A DNA stretch of 32,743 nt, from assembly GCA_038040445.1 (NCBI GenBank), contig JBBPIG010000040.1:1-32743 (forward strand), read 5' to 3'. The notes under the pieces are model-generated. The model made no database searches and was not told the DNA's origin. It saw only the letters and a list, made by a program, of their open reading frames with translations. This document shows, piece after piece, positions 22,990 to 30,970 of the stretch. Positions within the stretch are counted from its first letter, which is position 1. Every line of letters starts with the position of its first letter. This DNA comes from Acidobacteriota bacterium. Lineage in GTDB: Bacteria; Acidobacteriota; Blastocatellia; UBA7656. The translations under genes were made by a program, and so were the position numbers.

Positions 22990-25503
22990 ATGTTCCGCTT
23001 GCTTGATCGCTACCTGATACGTGAGATCGTACCCTACTTGCTCCTGGCGTTGATGCTGCTAACAGCAATCATTTTCGCTCAAGAGGCAAGCCGATTCTCA
23101 GAACTGCTGGTCGTTGCATCCCGCAACGGGTTGCCGATGCAGACTCTGTGGCGAGTGATGACCGCGCTCATTCCCGGCATCTTCGTGTTCACCCTTCCGA
23201 TCTCTCTTCTGATTGGTACGCTGGTCGGGCTGGGCCGCTTGTCGGGCGACAGCGAGATCATTGCGCTCGGAGCTAGCGGCACCAGTCGTGTGCGTATGCT
23301 CGTCCCGGCGGTGCTCATTTCCTTGATCGTCGCCGCGGTGATGGTCTATATAACGTTTAACCTGCTTCCGCGATCTGTCCGAAATCTTACAGACTTGAAG
23401 GCAAACCGGTCCCTCATCTTTCAAGGATTGAACGCCGAGATCAAACCTCGCGTGTTTGAAGAAAGCATTCCGCAGAAGGTCCTCTACATCGAGGACATCG
23501 ACCGTCCGAATAGCCAATGGCACAACATCCTTCTGGTCGATCTCGGCAAAGGACCCGGTCAGATGACTATAGTGACCGCGACATCCGGCTCACTGCGGCA
23601 GGGCGAGCGGTCTGAGATGCCTGAGTTGCATCTGCAACGAGTCGCCCTCCACCAGACGGACACGGGCGAGCCGGAAGCGCAGGATCAGATCGAGCCACAC
23701 AACCAGCTCCCACAGCCAGCGTCAGCGACGCCGCCGGCTGCCGCGCCATCAACACCCGCCGATCAGCCGTCTTCTCAGGAAAGGCAAAAGGACAAGGAGA
23801 AAAAAAGGGGAAGCAACAATCAGCCGCCCCCCTATACTGCCGCGCGCTTCGATGAATGGACCTACGGCCTGGAGGTTTCGGAGGAAAAGAAAAATGAGTC
23901 AACTGGCATCGACCGGGAATCTCATCAGGTGGAAGAAATGGAGTGGGGCGATCTGATCGCGTACGCTCCCTCTGAATCTGACGCGCGCGAATGGCTTGCC
24001 GAGGTGCATAAGCGACTGGCGTTGCCGGCTGCATGCCTGGTATTTGCGCTACTGGGCGTGGGCTTCGGAATCAGCAACGTCCGTACTGGACGTTCGTTCG
24101 GACTATTGCTTGGTCTGGGCATTACCATCGTCTATTACCTGCTGGCTTTGTGGGGCCAGCATTCGGCGCTTGCGGGCAAGCTGCCGGTGTGGCTGGGAAT
24201 TTGGCTAGCAAACATTGCACTCGCCGCGCTCGGCGTGATTGTGCTCCTTTTTCAGCGGCGGCCGGGATGGGATCCACTGTCCGCATTGAGCAGTCTTCGG
24301 CACGCCTGGCCATCGAACAAGGGCCACGCAGAGATTGGACGGCTCCCCGGAGCGACGCAAGTCGTCGAGTCGCCGCGCGTAGCGGTCGCGCGACTGCGCC
24401 GATCTGCCCTGCCGCAGTTGCTCGACAGACTGGTCCTGTCGGACCTCACGCGTTTCTTTCTATTTATCCTCGGCGGCTTCTCGTCGCTTATTCTCATCAT
24501 CACTTTGTTTCAGTTGTTGGACTATATCACTCGCAACAACATCGAATGGATGGTAGTAGCAAACTACCTGTTGTTTCTGCTTCCGTGGATTGTCAACCAA
24601 TTTGCTCCGATGGCGGCGCTGGTGGCCGTAATGGTTACCTTCGGGATCCTCCACAAGACCAGCCAGGTCGTCGCGCTGAAAGCTTCGGGCCAGTCGATTT
24701 TTCGGCTCGCCGCACCGGCCCTGCTGGCGTCTGTACTCTTGTCGGTTTTTGTGTTCGTGAATCAGGACTACATACTGCCATTCACAAATCGGAGACAGAA
24801 CAACCTTCGCTACTTGATTCGCAAAGGACAGGAGCCGCCGCAGACGTTCTATCAGACCGCCAACAAATGGATATTCGGGACTGAATCGCGCATCTTCAAC
24901 TACGCGTACTTCACTCCGACCACCAACACCTTCGCCAGGTTGAATGTGCTGGATCTTTCAAGAGAACCGTTCAGCATCAAACGCCGGCTGTACGCGCGCC
25001 GCGCCTCGTGGGACAACTCAACACAGGAGTGGGTCCTTGAAAACGGCTGGGAACGCCGGTTTGAAGGCGATCGGCCCGTCGCCTTCGAACCTTTCGTTCA
25101 GCGACGAGTGGTTCTCGCCGAACATCCTGAGTACTTCAAGAAAGAGACCGTCGGCTCGGCGTCGATGACGCTTGCGGAGTTGCGCCGGGCGATCACGGAT
25201 CTGTCGCACTCCGGATTCGACGTACTCGATTTGCGAATCGCGCTGCAAAGCAAGATAGCGTTCCCGCTCACGTGCCTGGTGATGGTGATTGTCGGTTTGC
25301 CCTTCTCTTTTTCGGTCGGCAAGCGAGGTGCTTTGTACGGCGTCGCGATCGGAATCGCAATCGGGTTGGCGTACTGGGGACTTACAGGTCTGTTCGAACA
25401 GATGGGCCGCTACGAGATGTTGCCTCCGATGCTGGCCGCCTGGGGTCCCAACATGCTGTTTGGCGCCGGCGGGCTCTATTTGTTTCTGACCTCTCGCACC
25501 TGA
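22990..25503 (+). CDS. lptFG: LptF-LptG fused LPS export permease
   Basis: LptF and LptG are the membrane subunits of the Lpt ABC exporter that extracts LPS from the inner membrane. Here both are in one 837-residue chain. The first half (from MFRLLDRYLIREIVPYLLLA) has three N-terminal helices, a periplasmic beta domain and three more helices ending near residue 430. The second half restarts with LPQLLDRLVLSDLTRFFLFI (about 475) and repeats the plan to the end. A low-complexity insert rich in Pro, Ala, Lys and Gln (about residues 236-287) sits in the first beta domain. An alternative ATG at 22972 would add six residues; neither start has a ribosome binding site, and the later one matches family starts. 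The ATPase LptB is not nearby. Confidence 0.92.
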   Translation: MFRLLDRYLIREIVPYLLLALMLLTAIIFAQEASRFSELLVVASRNGLPMQTLWRVMTALIPGIFVFTLPISLLIGTLVGLGRLSGDSEIIALGASGTSRVRMLVPAVLISLIVAAVMVYITFNLLPRSVRNLTDLKANRSLIFQGLNAEIKPRVFEESIPQKVLYIEDIDRPNSQWHNILLVDLGKGPGQMTIVTATSGSLRQGERSEMPELHLQRVALHQTDTGEPEAQDQIEPHNQLPQPASATPPAAAPSTPADQPSSQERQKDKEKKRGSNNQPPPYTAARFDEWTYGLEVSEEKKNESTGIDRESHQVEEMEWGDLIAYAPSESDAREWLAEVHKRLALPAACLVFALLGVGFGISNVRTGRSFGLLLGLGITIVYYLLALWGQHSALAGKLPVWLGIWLANIALAALGVIVLLFQRRPGWDPLSALSSLRHAWPSNKGHAEIGRLPGATQVVESPRVAVARLRRSALPQLLDRLVLSDLTRFFLFILGGFSSLILIITLFQLLDYITRNNIEWMVVANYLLFLLPWIVNQFAPMAALVAVMVTFGILHKTSQVVALKASGQSIFRLAAPALLASVLLSVFVFVNQDYILPFTNRRQNNLRYLIRKGQEPPQTFYQTANKWIFGTESRIFNYAYFTPTTNTFARLNVLDLSREPFSIKRRLYARRASWDNSTQEWVLENGWERRFEGDRPVAFEPFVQRRVVLAEHPEYFKKETVGSASMTLAELRRAITDLSHSGFDVLDLRIALQSKIAFPLTCLVMVIVGLPFSFSVGKRGALYGVAIGIAIGLAYWGLTGLFEQMGRYEMLPPMLAAWGPNMLFGAGGLYLFLTSRT

Positions 25504-25506
25504 CGA

Positions 25507-25956
25507 TCATTCCGGGAGCAGGCGAGCAGCGGCAAACGTGTGCTTGTTGCTTTCCCAATAAAGCATCTCAATCGAGCGCTCATAAATCTCCCAGGCACAA
25601 GCATCGTGCTCGAGCGTGTCGACCTGGACCTCACACCGTTGCACCCTTAGCGCGAAGCACACCTCTTCGTTATGCGTAACTCCCGGCGCATACTTTCCGC
25701 GCCACTGAGGAGCGATCTCAAAAGTATTGATCACACCAAGATCAATCAATTCGTCTGCGCGGATGCAAATTCCGGTTTCTTCGCGCACCTCCCTCACCGC
25801 AGCCTGCCAGTGAGTCTCCCCTTCTTCGAGAGACCCAGTGACCGGCTGCCAGAACCCGCCGTGACTCACAACGCGCTTCAGCAAGAGATACTGCCGCCCG
25901 CTGGGCGCGTCAGCGAAGATCACAACTTGAACGGACCGGGGCTGCTTGTACTTCAC
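25507..25956 (-). CDS. NUDIX hydrolase, NudB-like
   Basis: A 149-residue NUDIX protein. The Nudix box is complete at residues 41-63: G41, E47, R55-E56, E59-E60, G62. It is preceded by GGFWQPVTG, which closely resembles FWQ(S/P)VTGS in dihydroneopterin triphosphate pyrophosphatase (NudB), an enzyme of folate synthesis. Late residues HDACAWEIYERSIEMLYWESNK also fit that group. NudB-like activity is likely but other nucleotide substrates cannot be excluded. The stop lies three bases from that of the converging lptFG. Confidence 0.85.
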   Translation of the reverse strand: MKYKQPRSVQVVIFADAPSGRQYLLLKRVVSHGGFWQPVTGSLEEGETHWQAAVREVREETGICIRADELIDLGVINTFEIAPQWRGKYAPGVTHNEEVCFALRVQRCEVQVDTLEHDACAWEIYERSIEMLYWESNKHTFAAARLLPE

Positions 25957-26073
25957 AACCGAATTTAATCAAAGTGCGTATCGCTCGCACAATCGCAATC
26001 GAGGCGAGCACAAAGCATTCTCACGAAGGTGGAAGAGACCTCATCTTCATATTGATCGGGATGAATGGGAGAG

Positions 26074-26104
26074 AGCAGTAGGCAGAGACTAACTGCCTAC
26101 TGCT
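26074..26104. repeat. Perfect palindrome between NUDIX and HU genes
   Basis: AGCAGTAGGCAG (26074-26085), a seven-base loop and CTGCCTACTGCT (26093-26104) form a perfect 12-base stem with no flanking T-run. The GCAGTAGGCAG unit resembles dispersed short repeats I associate with environmental acidobacterial genomes. The remaining part of this 304-base gap (25957-26260) shows only a small CAGGC/GCCTG hairpin (about 26230-26246) next to the HU stop. Confidence 0.75.
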
Positions 26105-26260
26105 GAGATCTTCGCGCGGTCGAGAGGCGGTGAAATCTGTTGGATTGATCGGCGACCGATATCCAGACTGCTTGCGCCCGTCAAGCAGGCTTTGTTAGAC
26201 AGAAGTCCCTCACGCCTGATCCGATCTCAGGCTGCCGCCTGCCGGGGTTTATCGACGAAG

Positions 26261-26563
26261 CTACTTCTTGGGACCGATCACTGAATCCTTAGCAGCCTTT
26301 GCGACACGGAATCTGATGACCGTCTTGGCCGGGATTTGGATCTCGGCGCCGGTTGCCGGGTTGCGCCCCACCCGCGCCTTGGTTTGCTTCTTGACCAGCT
26401 TGCCGATGCCCGGAATCGTGAACTCGCCGACTTTCTTTGCTTCGCGATAAGCGATATTGCTCAGTGCGTCGACGAACGCTAAGGCTGTTTTCTTGTTGCT
26501 TGCGGTTGCCTCAGCCAACTCAGTCAAGATTTGCGTCTTTGTCATCTTCTTTGCGTTTGCCAT
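26261..26563 (-). CDS. hup: HU-family DNA-binding protein
   Basis: HU is a small histone-like protein that bends DNA and compacts the nucleoid as a dimer. The 100 residues begin MANAKKMTKTQILTELAEAT, contain the core GEFTIPGIGKLVKKQTKARVGRNPATG, where the arm tip proline lies in RNPATG, and end in VRFRVAKAAKDSV-like basic text. There is about a seven-residue N-terminal extension relative to E. coli HU, including extra lysines. AAGGAG lies only two bases from the ATG, with AGAGGA further upstream. The leader of about 170 bases can fold extensively (CCCCTG with CAGGGG near 26683 and 26717; GCGGCG with CGCCGC). Confidence 0.95.
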   Translation of the reverse strand: MANAKKMTKTQILTELAEATASNKKTALAFVDALSNIAYREAKKVGEFTIPGIGKLVKKQTKARVGRNPATGAEIQIPAKTVIRFRVAKAAKDSVIGPKK

Positions 26564-26737
26564 AGCTCCTTGTGTCCTCTTTCTGGATTTGATCTCTGTG
26601 ACTGTGCACAGGCTTTGAAAAACCGCGGCGAGAGCAGGGTGCCTCGCTCTTGGCGGCGCGTTCGCCGCTCAAAAAGTTACCCCTGCTTTGGCCGCCCCTT
26701 AATCGAGCCAGCAAAACAGGGGATGTAGTGCGACGCG

Positions 26738-26766
26738 AGATTACTACACCAGAAAGGAAGTTGCAA
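26738..26766 (-). promoter_or_regulatory. Candidate promoter for the HU gene
   Basis: On the minus strand TTGCAA (26766-26761), a 17-base spacer and TAATCT (26743-26738) lie about 175 bases ahead of the HU start, immediately after the terminator hairpin. The -10 box is weak. Confidence 0.28.
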
Positions 26767-26768
26767 CT

Positions 26769-26800
26769 AAAAAAGTGCGGGAAACCCGCATTTTTATTAG
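26769..26800. terminator. Bidirectional intrinsic terminator hairpin
   Basis: TGCGGG, loop AAA, CCCGCA (26776-26790) is flanked by AAAAAA on the left and TTTTTATT on the right, so it has a T-run on both strands. It lies between two divergent genes (HU on minus, nuclease-like on plus), where no known gene ends, so it may end an unannotated short transcript or insulate the two promoters. Confidence 0.7.
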
Positions 26801-26818
26801 GTGAAATCAATTGACATA

Positions 26819-26847
26819 TTGACTCCCGGCGTAACCGGTGAGACAAT
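26819..26847 (+). promoter_or_regulatory. Candidate promoter for the nuclease-like gene
   Basis: TTGACT (26819-26824), a 17-base spacer and GACAAT (26842-26847) give a fair sigma-70 match (5/6 and 4/6) about 90 bases before the ATG and just beyond the terminator hairpin. A second TTGACA at 26811 could also serve with other -10 boxes. Confidence 0.42.
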
Positions 26848-26936
26848 TCCGTCTTGTGAAACTAGCCTCTACAGTGTTCAGCTTGTTCAACCGTCCGATC
26901 GTGAAGGATGCGCCCCCCGCCGAGTGAGTATGCACG

Positions 26937-27869
26937 ATGTTACAGTTTAAGCAGCGACAATTTGAAACGGAAGAACTGCCTCCGAGATGGAACATCGGAG
27001 TCGATCGCCGCCATCTCCTAGCTTATGTCGGGCTGGCCGTGATAGCGGGCTTCGCCGGAGGCTTTCTAGCCGCGAGATACACAACTCGCAAAGAAGCCTC
27101 TGCGCTGCCTCCCATTAGCGAAACTCGGCCGCCGGCGCGCCAGGCCGGCGCCGATACTCCGAGCGGGTTCCACCGCGTCACGCGCATTGTCCGAGCCGAC
27201 ACAATCGACGTAGAGAGCGTCGGTCCTGTTCGGATGATTGGCATCGAAACACCCGACGGCAAATCGCCCCGCGAGATATATGGCGTCCACGGACAGCGGG
27301 CCTTGAGTTTCGTCGAGAAGACTCTGCTCTCACAGGAAGTGCGGCTTGAATTCGACGCGACAGATGGCCGCACCAAGGACGACTCGGGACAGACGTTGGC
27401 GTACGTGTACACGCGCGATGGCACGCTCATCAATGGCGAGATGGTGAAACAGGGCCTCGCACTGGTGCGATCCGAGCAGTTCAAGTTGGCCAACGACTTT
27501 CGCGGTTACGAGCGTGAAGCAATGCAGTCGATGCGAGGTGTGTGGGGTTCTTCCTCGTCGTCCGCGTCGGCGCTCGCTTCCGCTACGACAACCACTACTT
27601 CACCGCAGCCATCGGCCGAAGACAAGCCGAAGAAGCTCTCTCCGCTCCCTCCGTCCGCTTTCGGCGTCAACATCCCGGCTCTCTCGGGATCGACGAGCAC
27701 TCCGGGGGAACCCAGCGTGTGGGTGTCGCCTGGCGACAAGATGTATCACAAATCGGGGTGTGAGTTTCTGGATAAGAAGAAGCGTTCGGTCGGGCTGTCT
27801 CAGGCGAAGTCTGAAGGGTACACTTCGTGCAGTCGCTGCTATGCCTCAACCGTTCTCAAGGCGCCTTAA
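26937..27869 (+). CDS. Membrane-anchored staphylococcal nuclease-like protein with Cys/His tail
   Basis: A 310-residue protein with three parts. Residues about 27-47 are one membrane helix, placing the rest outside the cytoplasm. Residues about 78-203 are a thermonuclease (SNase) domain: D88 (RADTIDV), R99 (VRMIGIETP), T105 and the late block LINGEMVKQGLALV are present. Against the S. aureus catalytic set, E43 is replaced by aspartate (D107), D40 by glutamate (E104), and R87 by glutamine (Q152 in SGQTLAYV). After a Ser/Thr/Pro linker, residues 262-303 carry H271-x3-C275 and C298-x2-C301 within YHKSGCEFL...GYTSCSRC, an Ada-like metal-site motif often found at the end of secreted nuclease-like proteins. 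Activity is doubtful without the arginine. Confidence 0.86.
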   Translation: MLQFKQRQFETEELPPRWNIGVDRRHLLAYVGLAVIAGFAGGFLAARYTTRKEASALPPISETRPPARQAGADTPSGFHRVTRIVRADTIDVESVGPVRMIGIETPDGKSPREIYGVHGQRALSFVEKTLLSQEVRLEFDATDGRTKDDSGQTLAYVYTRDGTLINGEMVKQGLALVRSEQFKLANDFRGYEREAMQSMRGVWGSSSSSASALASATTTTTSPQPSAEDKPKKLSPLPPSAFGVNIPALSGSTSTPGEPSVWVSPGDKMYHKSGCEFLDKKKRSVGLSQAKSEGYTSCSRCYASTVLKAP

Positions 27870-27880
27870 GACCAGCCTGA

Positions 27881-27962
27881 CCGCCTCTGGGAGCGGAGGC
27901 ATCCCTGCTTGGCGTTTGCGCGGGAAGAAGCAGGCAGGTATGCCTGCGCTCCCAGGCCGCCA
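27881..27962. repeat. Large imperfect palindrome (REP-like element)
   Basis: CCGCCTCTGGGAGCGGAGGC followed by ATCCCTGCTT (27881-27910) is nearly the inverse of AAGCAGGCAGGTATGCCTGC followed by GCTCCCAGGCCGCC at 27928-27961. Arms are about 30 bases with a few mismatches and a centre near 27920. TGGGAGCGCAGGCAT-type arms recur in acidobacterial genomes as intergenic repeats. It sits 12 bases after the nuclease-like gene's stop and could also act as its terminator. Confidence 0.82.
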
Positions 27963-28100
27963 CAGATTACGCTATTGACTGATGCCTTATACTATTTGCG
28001 GATTGTCCCCCTACCAGCATGATCCTCGACGCGGAGTAGCCGGCCCCCCGGCCTAGAACAAAAAGCCCGCAGGACAATACAACGAGAACAGGGATCTGAT

Positions 28101-28970
28101 ATGGACAGACGATCGGTTGCTGTCTGTACGACAGTCACGCTTTCACTTCTGGCGTTTGTAGATGCATCTGCTGCACGCCCGTCAAACAAGTCATCACGCG
28201 CGGCTGTCAGGTCGCCAGCTCTTAACCACACGCGATCGCTCGAATCAAAAACTCCCGCGGCGCGTCGTGCGCGAAGCTGTGCTCCTTGCTCCGCGGAGCT
28301 TGCCAGGAACCGAAAGGCTCGCGCGCTCGCCAAGCGCGGCAAGAACGCAAAGAACCTTCCGTGTCATCCGAAGAACTACGTCGATCCGAAAATCGCCAAG
28401 AACTACAAAGCCGCGCTGCGTGACATGAAACGCGCCGGTATTAAGCCGAAAATAACAAGCGTGTGGCGTTCATCAGAGGATCAGGCACAACTCCGCCGAT
28501 GCTCGCTGAGCACGCGCTGCCGGCGGGCGAACCCCGGGCTCTATCGCGCGTTGCCCGCCGGAAAATCCATGCACGAAGCTGGCTTCGCCGTCGACATGGC
28601 CGGCATCGCCGCCGGGCCTCGCGGCGCAAAACGGCTCACGCCGAAGGGCCTTCGCATTGTTGGCATAATGCGCAAGAACGGATTTAACTGGCGCTACGGG
28701 TTGGCGGATCCGGCGCACTTTGAAGCCAACCCGCGAAAGCACGGCTATCGCACGGTGCAGCAAGCGATCACCCGAACTCAGACAACGTGCCAGATAAAGC
28801 TCGTGAAGACCAGGGCGCACAAGAAGCCGGCAAACAAAGTCGCGGTTAACCGCGCTCAAAGTCCCGCGAAACGGCGGTTGCAAGCCGAGGCGACGGCAAT
28901 TAAAGACACGACTTCACGCGGGAAGAGTCAGAGCGTAGCCCACATGACTCGCGGCAACGCGACGAGCTAG
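28101..28970 (+). CDS. VanY/D-alanyl-D-alanine carboxypeptidase-family (M15) protein
   Basis: A 289-residue secreted protein with signal segment (about 6-24, SLLAFVDASAA). A basic low-complexity region follows to about residue 95, then an M15 peptidase domain (about 100-225). The zinc site is visible as S156-M157-H158-E159-A160-G161-x3-D165 (the SxHxxGxAxD motif) and D203-P-A-H206-F-E. Such enzymes trim peptidoglycan peptides. Both ends are unusually rich in Lys and Arg; the last 60 residues look disordered and may bind the wall or DNA. Cysteines around residues 60-63, 92 and 133-139 may form disulfides. The ATG has a weak AGGGA upstream. Confidence 0.82.
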   Translation: MDRRSVAVCTTVTLSLLAFVDASAARPSNKSSRAAVRSPALNHTRSLESKTPAARRARSCAPCSAELARNRKARALAKRGKNAKNLPCHPKNYVDPKIAKNYKAALRDMKRAGIKPKITSVWRSSEDQAQLRRCSLSTRCRRANPGLYRALPAGKSMHEAGFAVDMAGIAAGPRGAKRLTPKGLRIVGIMRKNGFNWRYGLADPAHFEANPRKHGYRTVQQAITRTQTTCQIKLVKTRAHKKPANKVAVNRAQSPAKRRLQAEATAIKDTTSRGKSQSVAHMTRGNATS

Positions 28971-29115
28971 TTCTCTTTCGCGACTCCGCTGTAAACAAAG
29001 TCTCCTCAGCGATAAGTAGTAACTCCGTTGCCGAGAAACAGCACGTTCAGTTGACTTCCCTTCTTCCATCTAATTAGAATCGCCGCCTGGTTCTCCGAAC
29101 CCCGAGGTCAACCCG

Positions 29116-30942
29116 GTGAAATTATCTCTTCTCGACTGGTCGGTGATCGCGGCCTATTTCCTGTTCAATCTCGGCATCGGCATCTATTACGCTCGACGCG
29201 CGCGCGGCAGCACAACCGAGTTCTTTCTATCGGGCCGCGACGTGCCGTGGTGGCTGGCAGGCACGTCGATGGTGGCAACGACCTTTGCAGCCGATACCCC
29301 TCTTGCAGTCACCGGTTTCGTCGCCAAGAACGGCATCGCAGGAAACTGGTTGTGGTGGAACTTCGTGATGAGCGGGATGTTGACCGTGTTTCTCTACGCT
29401 CGACTGTGGAGACGAGCCGGAGTGATGACCGACATCGAGTTCGCCGAAGTGCGTTATTCAGGAAAACCGGCGGCGTTCTTGCGCGGGTTCAGGGCGCTTT
29501 ATCTCGGCCTACCGATCAACTGCATCATCATGGGCTGGGTCAACCTGGCGATGGTCAAGATACTCGAGATCACCCTGGGCCTCGACAAGCGTGGGGCCGT
29601 AACAGTCGTCGTCGGAATACTGATCTTCACGGCGTTTTACACAACGATCTCGGGCTTGTGGGGAGTTCTGGTGACCGATCTTTTTCAGTTCGTGCTGAAG
29701 ATGGGAATGGTCATCGTGCTCGCGGTTCTTTCAGTGCGCGCGGTGGGCGGGATCGATGCTCTCAAAATGAAGATCGCCGCGCTTGATGCATCAACCGGAC
29801 AACCGGGGTCACGGCTTTCATTTTTTCCCGACTTTGACTCGGTCTGGATGCCCGGAATCACGCTGTTCACCTATCTTGCTGTGATCTGGTGGGCGAGCTG
29901 GTATCCCGGAGCTGAACCGGGAGGCGGCGGCTACGTCGCGCAGCGAATATTCTCCGCTAAGGACGAACGCCACGGGCTTCTCGCGACGCTGTGGTTCAAC
30001 ATCGCGCACTATGCGCTGAGACCGTGGCCGTGGATACTGACCGCGCTGGCGTCCCTCATTCTTTATCCCGAGCTGGCGGACAAGGAGTCCGGTTACATCA
30101 TGACCTTGATGGACCCCAACGTGTTCCCGCCCTACCTGCGCGGGTTCATGCTCGCCGCGTTCGCCGCGGCATACATGTCCACTATAGGCACTCAACTCAA
30201 CTGGGGCGCTTCCTACGTGATCAACGACTTCTACCGGCGCTTCATCAAGCGCGACGGCGGCGAGCGTCATTACGTGATCGCTTCACAGTTGGTGACGGTC
30301 TTGTTGATGATCGTCTCGCTCATCGTGACCTTCAATCTGGAATCGATCGGCGGCGCTTGGAAGCTCTTGCTGGTGACTGGAGCCGGAACCGGGACGGTGC
30401 TGGTGCTGCGTTGGTTTTGGTGGCGTATCAATGCCTGGTCTGAAGTCTCGGCGATGATCGCAGCCGCCGCATGCTCGCTGTTCTTGCAGCTATACGTGAA
30501 GTGGGATAGCGATCATCCGAGGGAGTTTGCGTACCTGATGCTGGTCACCGTTGGAGTGACAACGCTGGTATGGGTCTCGACGACGCTGCTGACTCGCGCG
30601 GAACCAATGGAGAAGCTGATAAGTTTCTATCGCAGAGTTCAACCGGAAGGTCCCGGGTGGAAGCGCGTTGCGGCACAGACTGGCTCCGCGCCGGCCAACG
30701 TGTCCGGCGGTCTCGCTGTGCAGTTTGCAAATTGGTTCCTTGGATGCGTATTGATATACGGGTTTCTGTTCGGCATCGGCTATCTGATTTTTGGCGAGAT
30801 GTTAAAAGGTGCTGCCTTTCTTCTCGGCGGCGCCATCGCCGGGGCCGTTATCATGCGAAACCTTCGGCGGGCAGTCTGGCATTCGGCTCTGGATGCAGCG
30901 GCGCCGGTCGCAAGCGTCGCCGCCGAGCCTTTGCAGCCCTAG
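29116..30942 (+). CDS. Sodium:solute symporter family transporter
   Basis: A 608-residue integral membrane protein of the sodium/solute symporter (SSS) family, likely with 13 or more helices. The start is GTG 29116 with GAGG eight bases upstream. The N-terminus LDWSVIAAYFLFNLGIGIYYARRARGS, then FFLSGRDVPWWLAGTSMVATTFAADTP, is the classical SSS opening. Later segments such as RGFMLAAFAAAYMSTIGTQLNWGASY contain the family's helix-8-like sodium-site region (AAxMSTIxTxLNW). The C-terminal part carries extra helices (about 560-590). The substrate cannot be read from the sequence. The GH3 gene begins 28 bases later, so the two are probably co-transcribed and the solute may be a sugar product. Confidence 0.92.
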   Translation: MKLSLLDWSVIAAYFLFNLGIGIYYARRARGSTTEFFLSGRDVPWWLAGTSMVATTFAADTPLAVTGFVAKNGIAGNWLWWNFVMSGMLTVFLYARLWRRAGVMTDIEFAEVRYSGKPAAFLRGFRALYLGLPINCIIMGWVNLAMVKILEITLGLDKRGAVTVVVGILIFTAFYTTISGLWGVLVTDLFQFVLKMGMVIVLAVLSVRAVGGIDALKMKIAALDASTGQPGSRLSFFPDFDSVWMPGITLFTYLAVIWWASWYPGAEPGGGGYVAQRIFSAKDERHGLLATLWFNIAHYALRPWPWILTALASLILYPELADKESGYIMTLMDPNVFPPYLRGFMLAAFAAAYMSTIGTQLNWGASYVINDFYRRFIKRDGGERHYVIASQLVTVLLMIVSLIVTFNLESIGGAWKLLLVTGAGTGTVLVLRWFWWRINAWSEVSAMIAAAACSLFLQLYVKWDSDHPREFAYLMLVTVGVTTLVWVSTTLLTRAEPMEKLISFYRRVQPEGPGWKRVAAQTGSAPANVSGGLAVQFANWFLGCVLIYGFLFGIGYLIFGEMLKGAAFLLGGAIAGAVIMRNLRRAVWHSALDAAAPVASVAAEPLQP

Positions 30943-30970
30943 GATTCGTCGCGTAATAGGAGATCAACTC

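Noticed and set aside
24033-24884. 283-codon plus-strand frame inside lptFG
   Set aside because: It lies wholly within the well-supported lptFG frame and has arginine/cysteine-rich shadow composition.
26807-26995. 62-codon minus-strand frame in the HU/nuclease intergenic region
   Set aside because: No ribosome binding site, no family, and it overlaps the nuclease-like gene's start and promoter.
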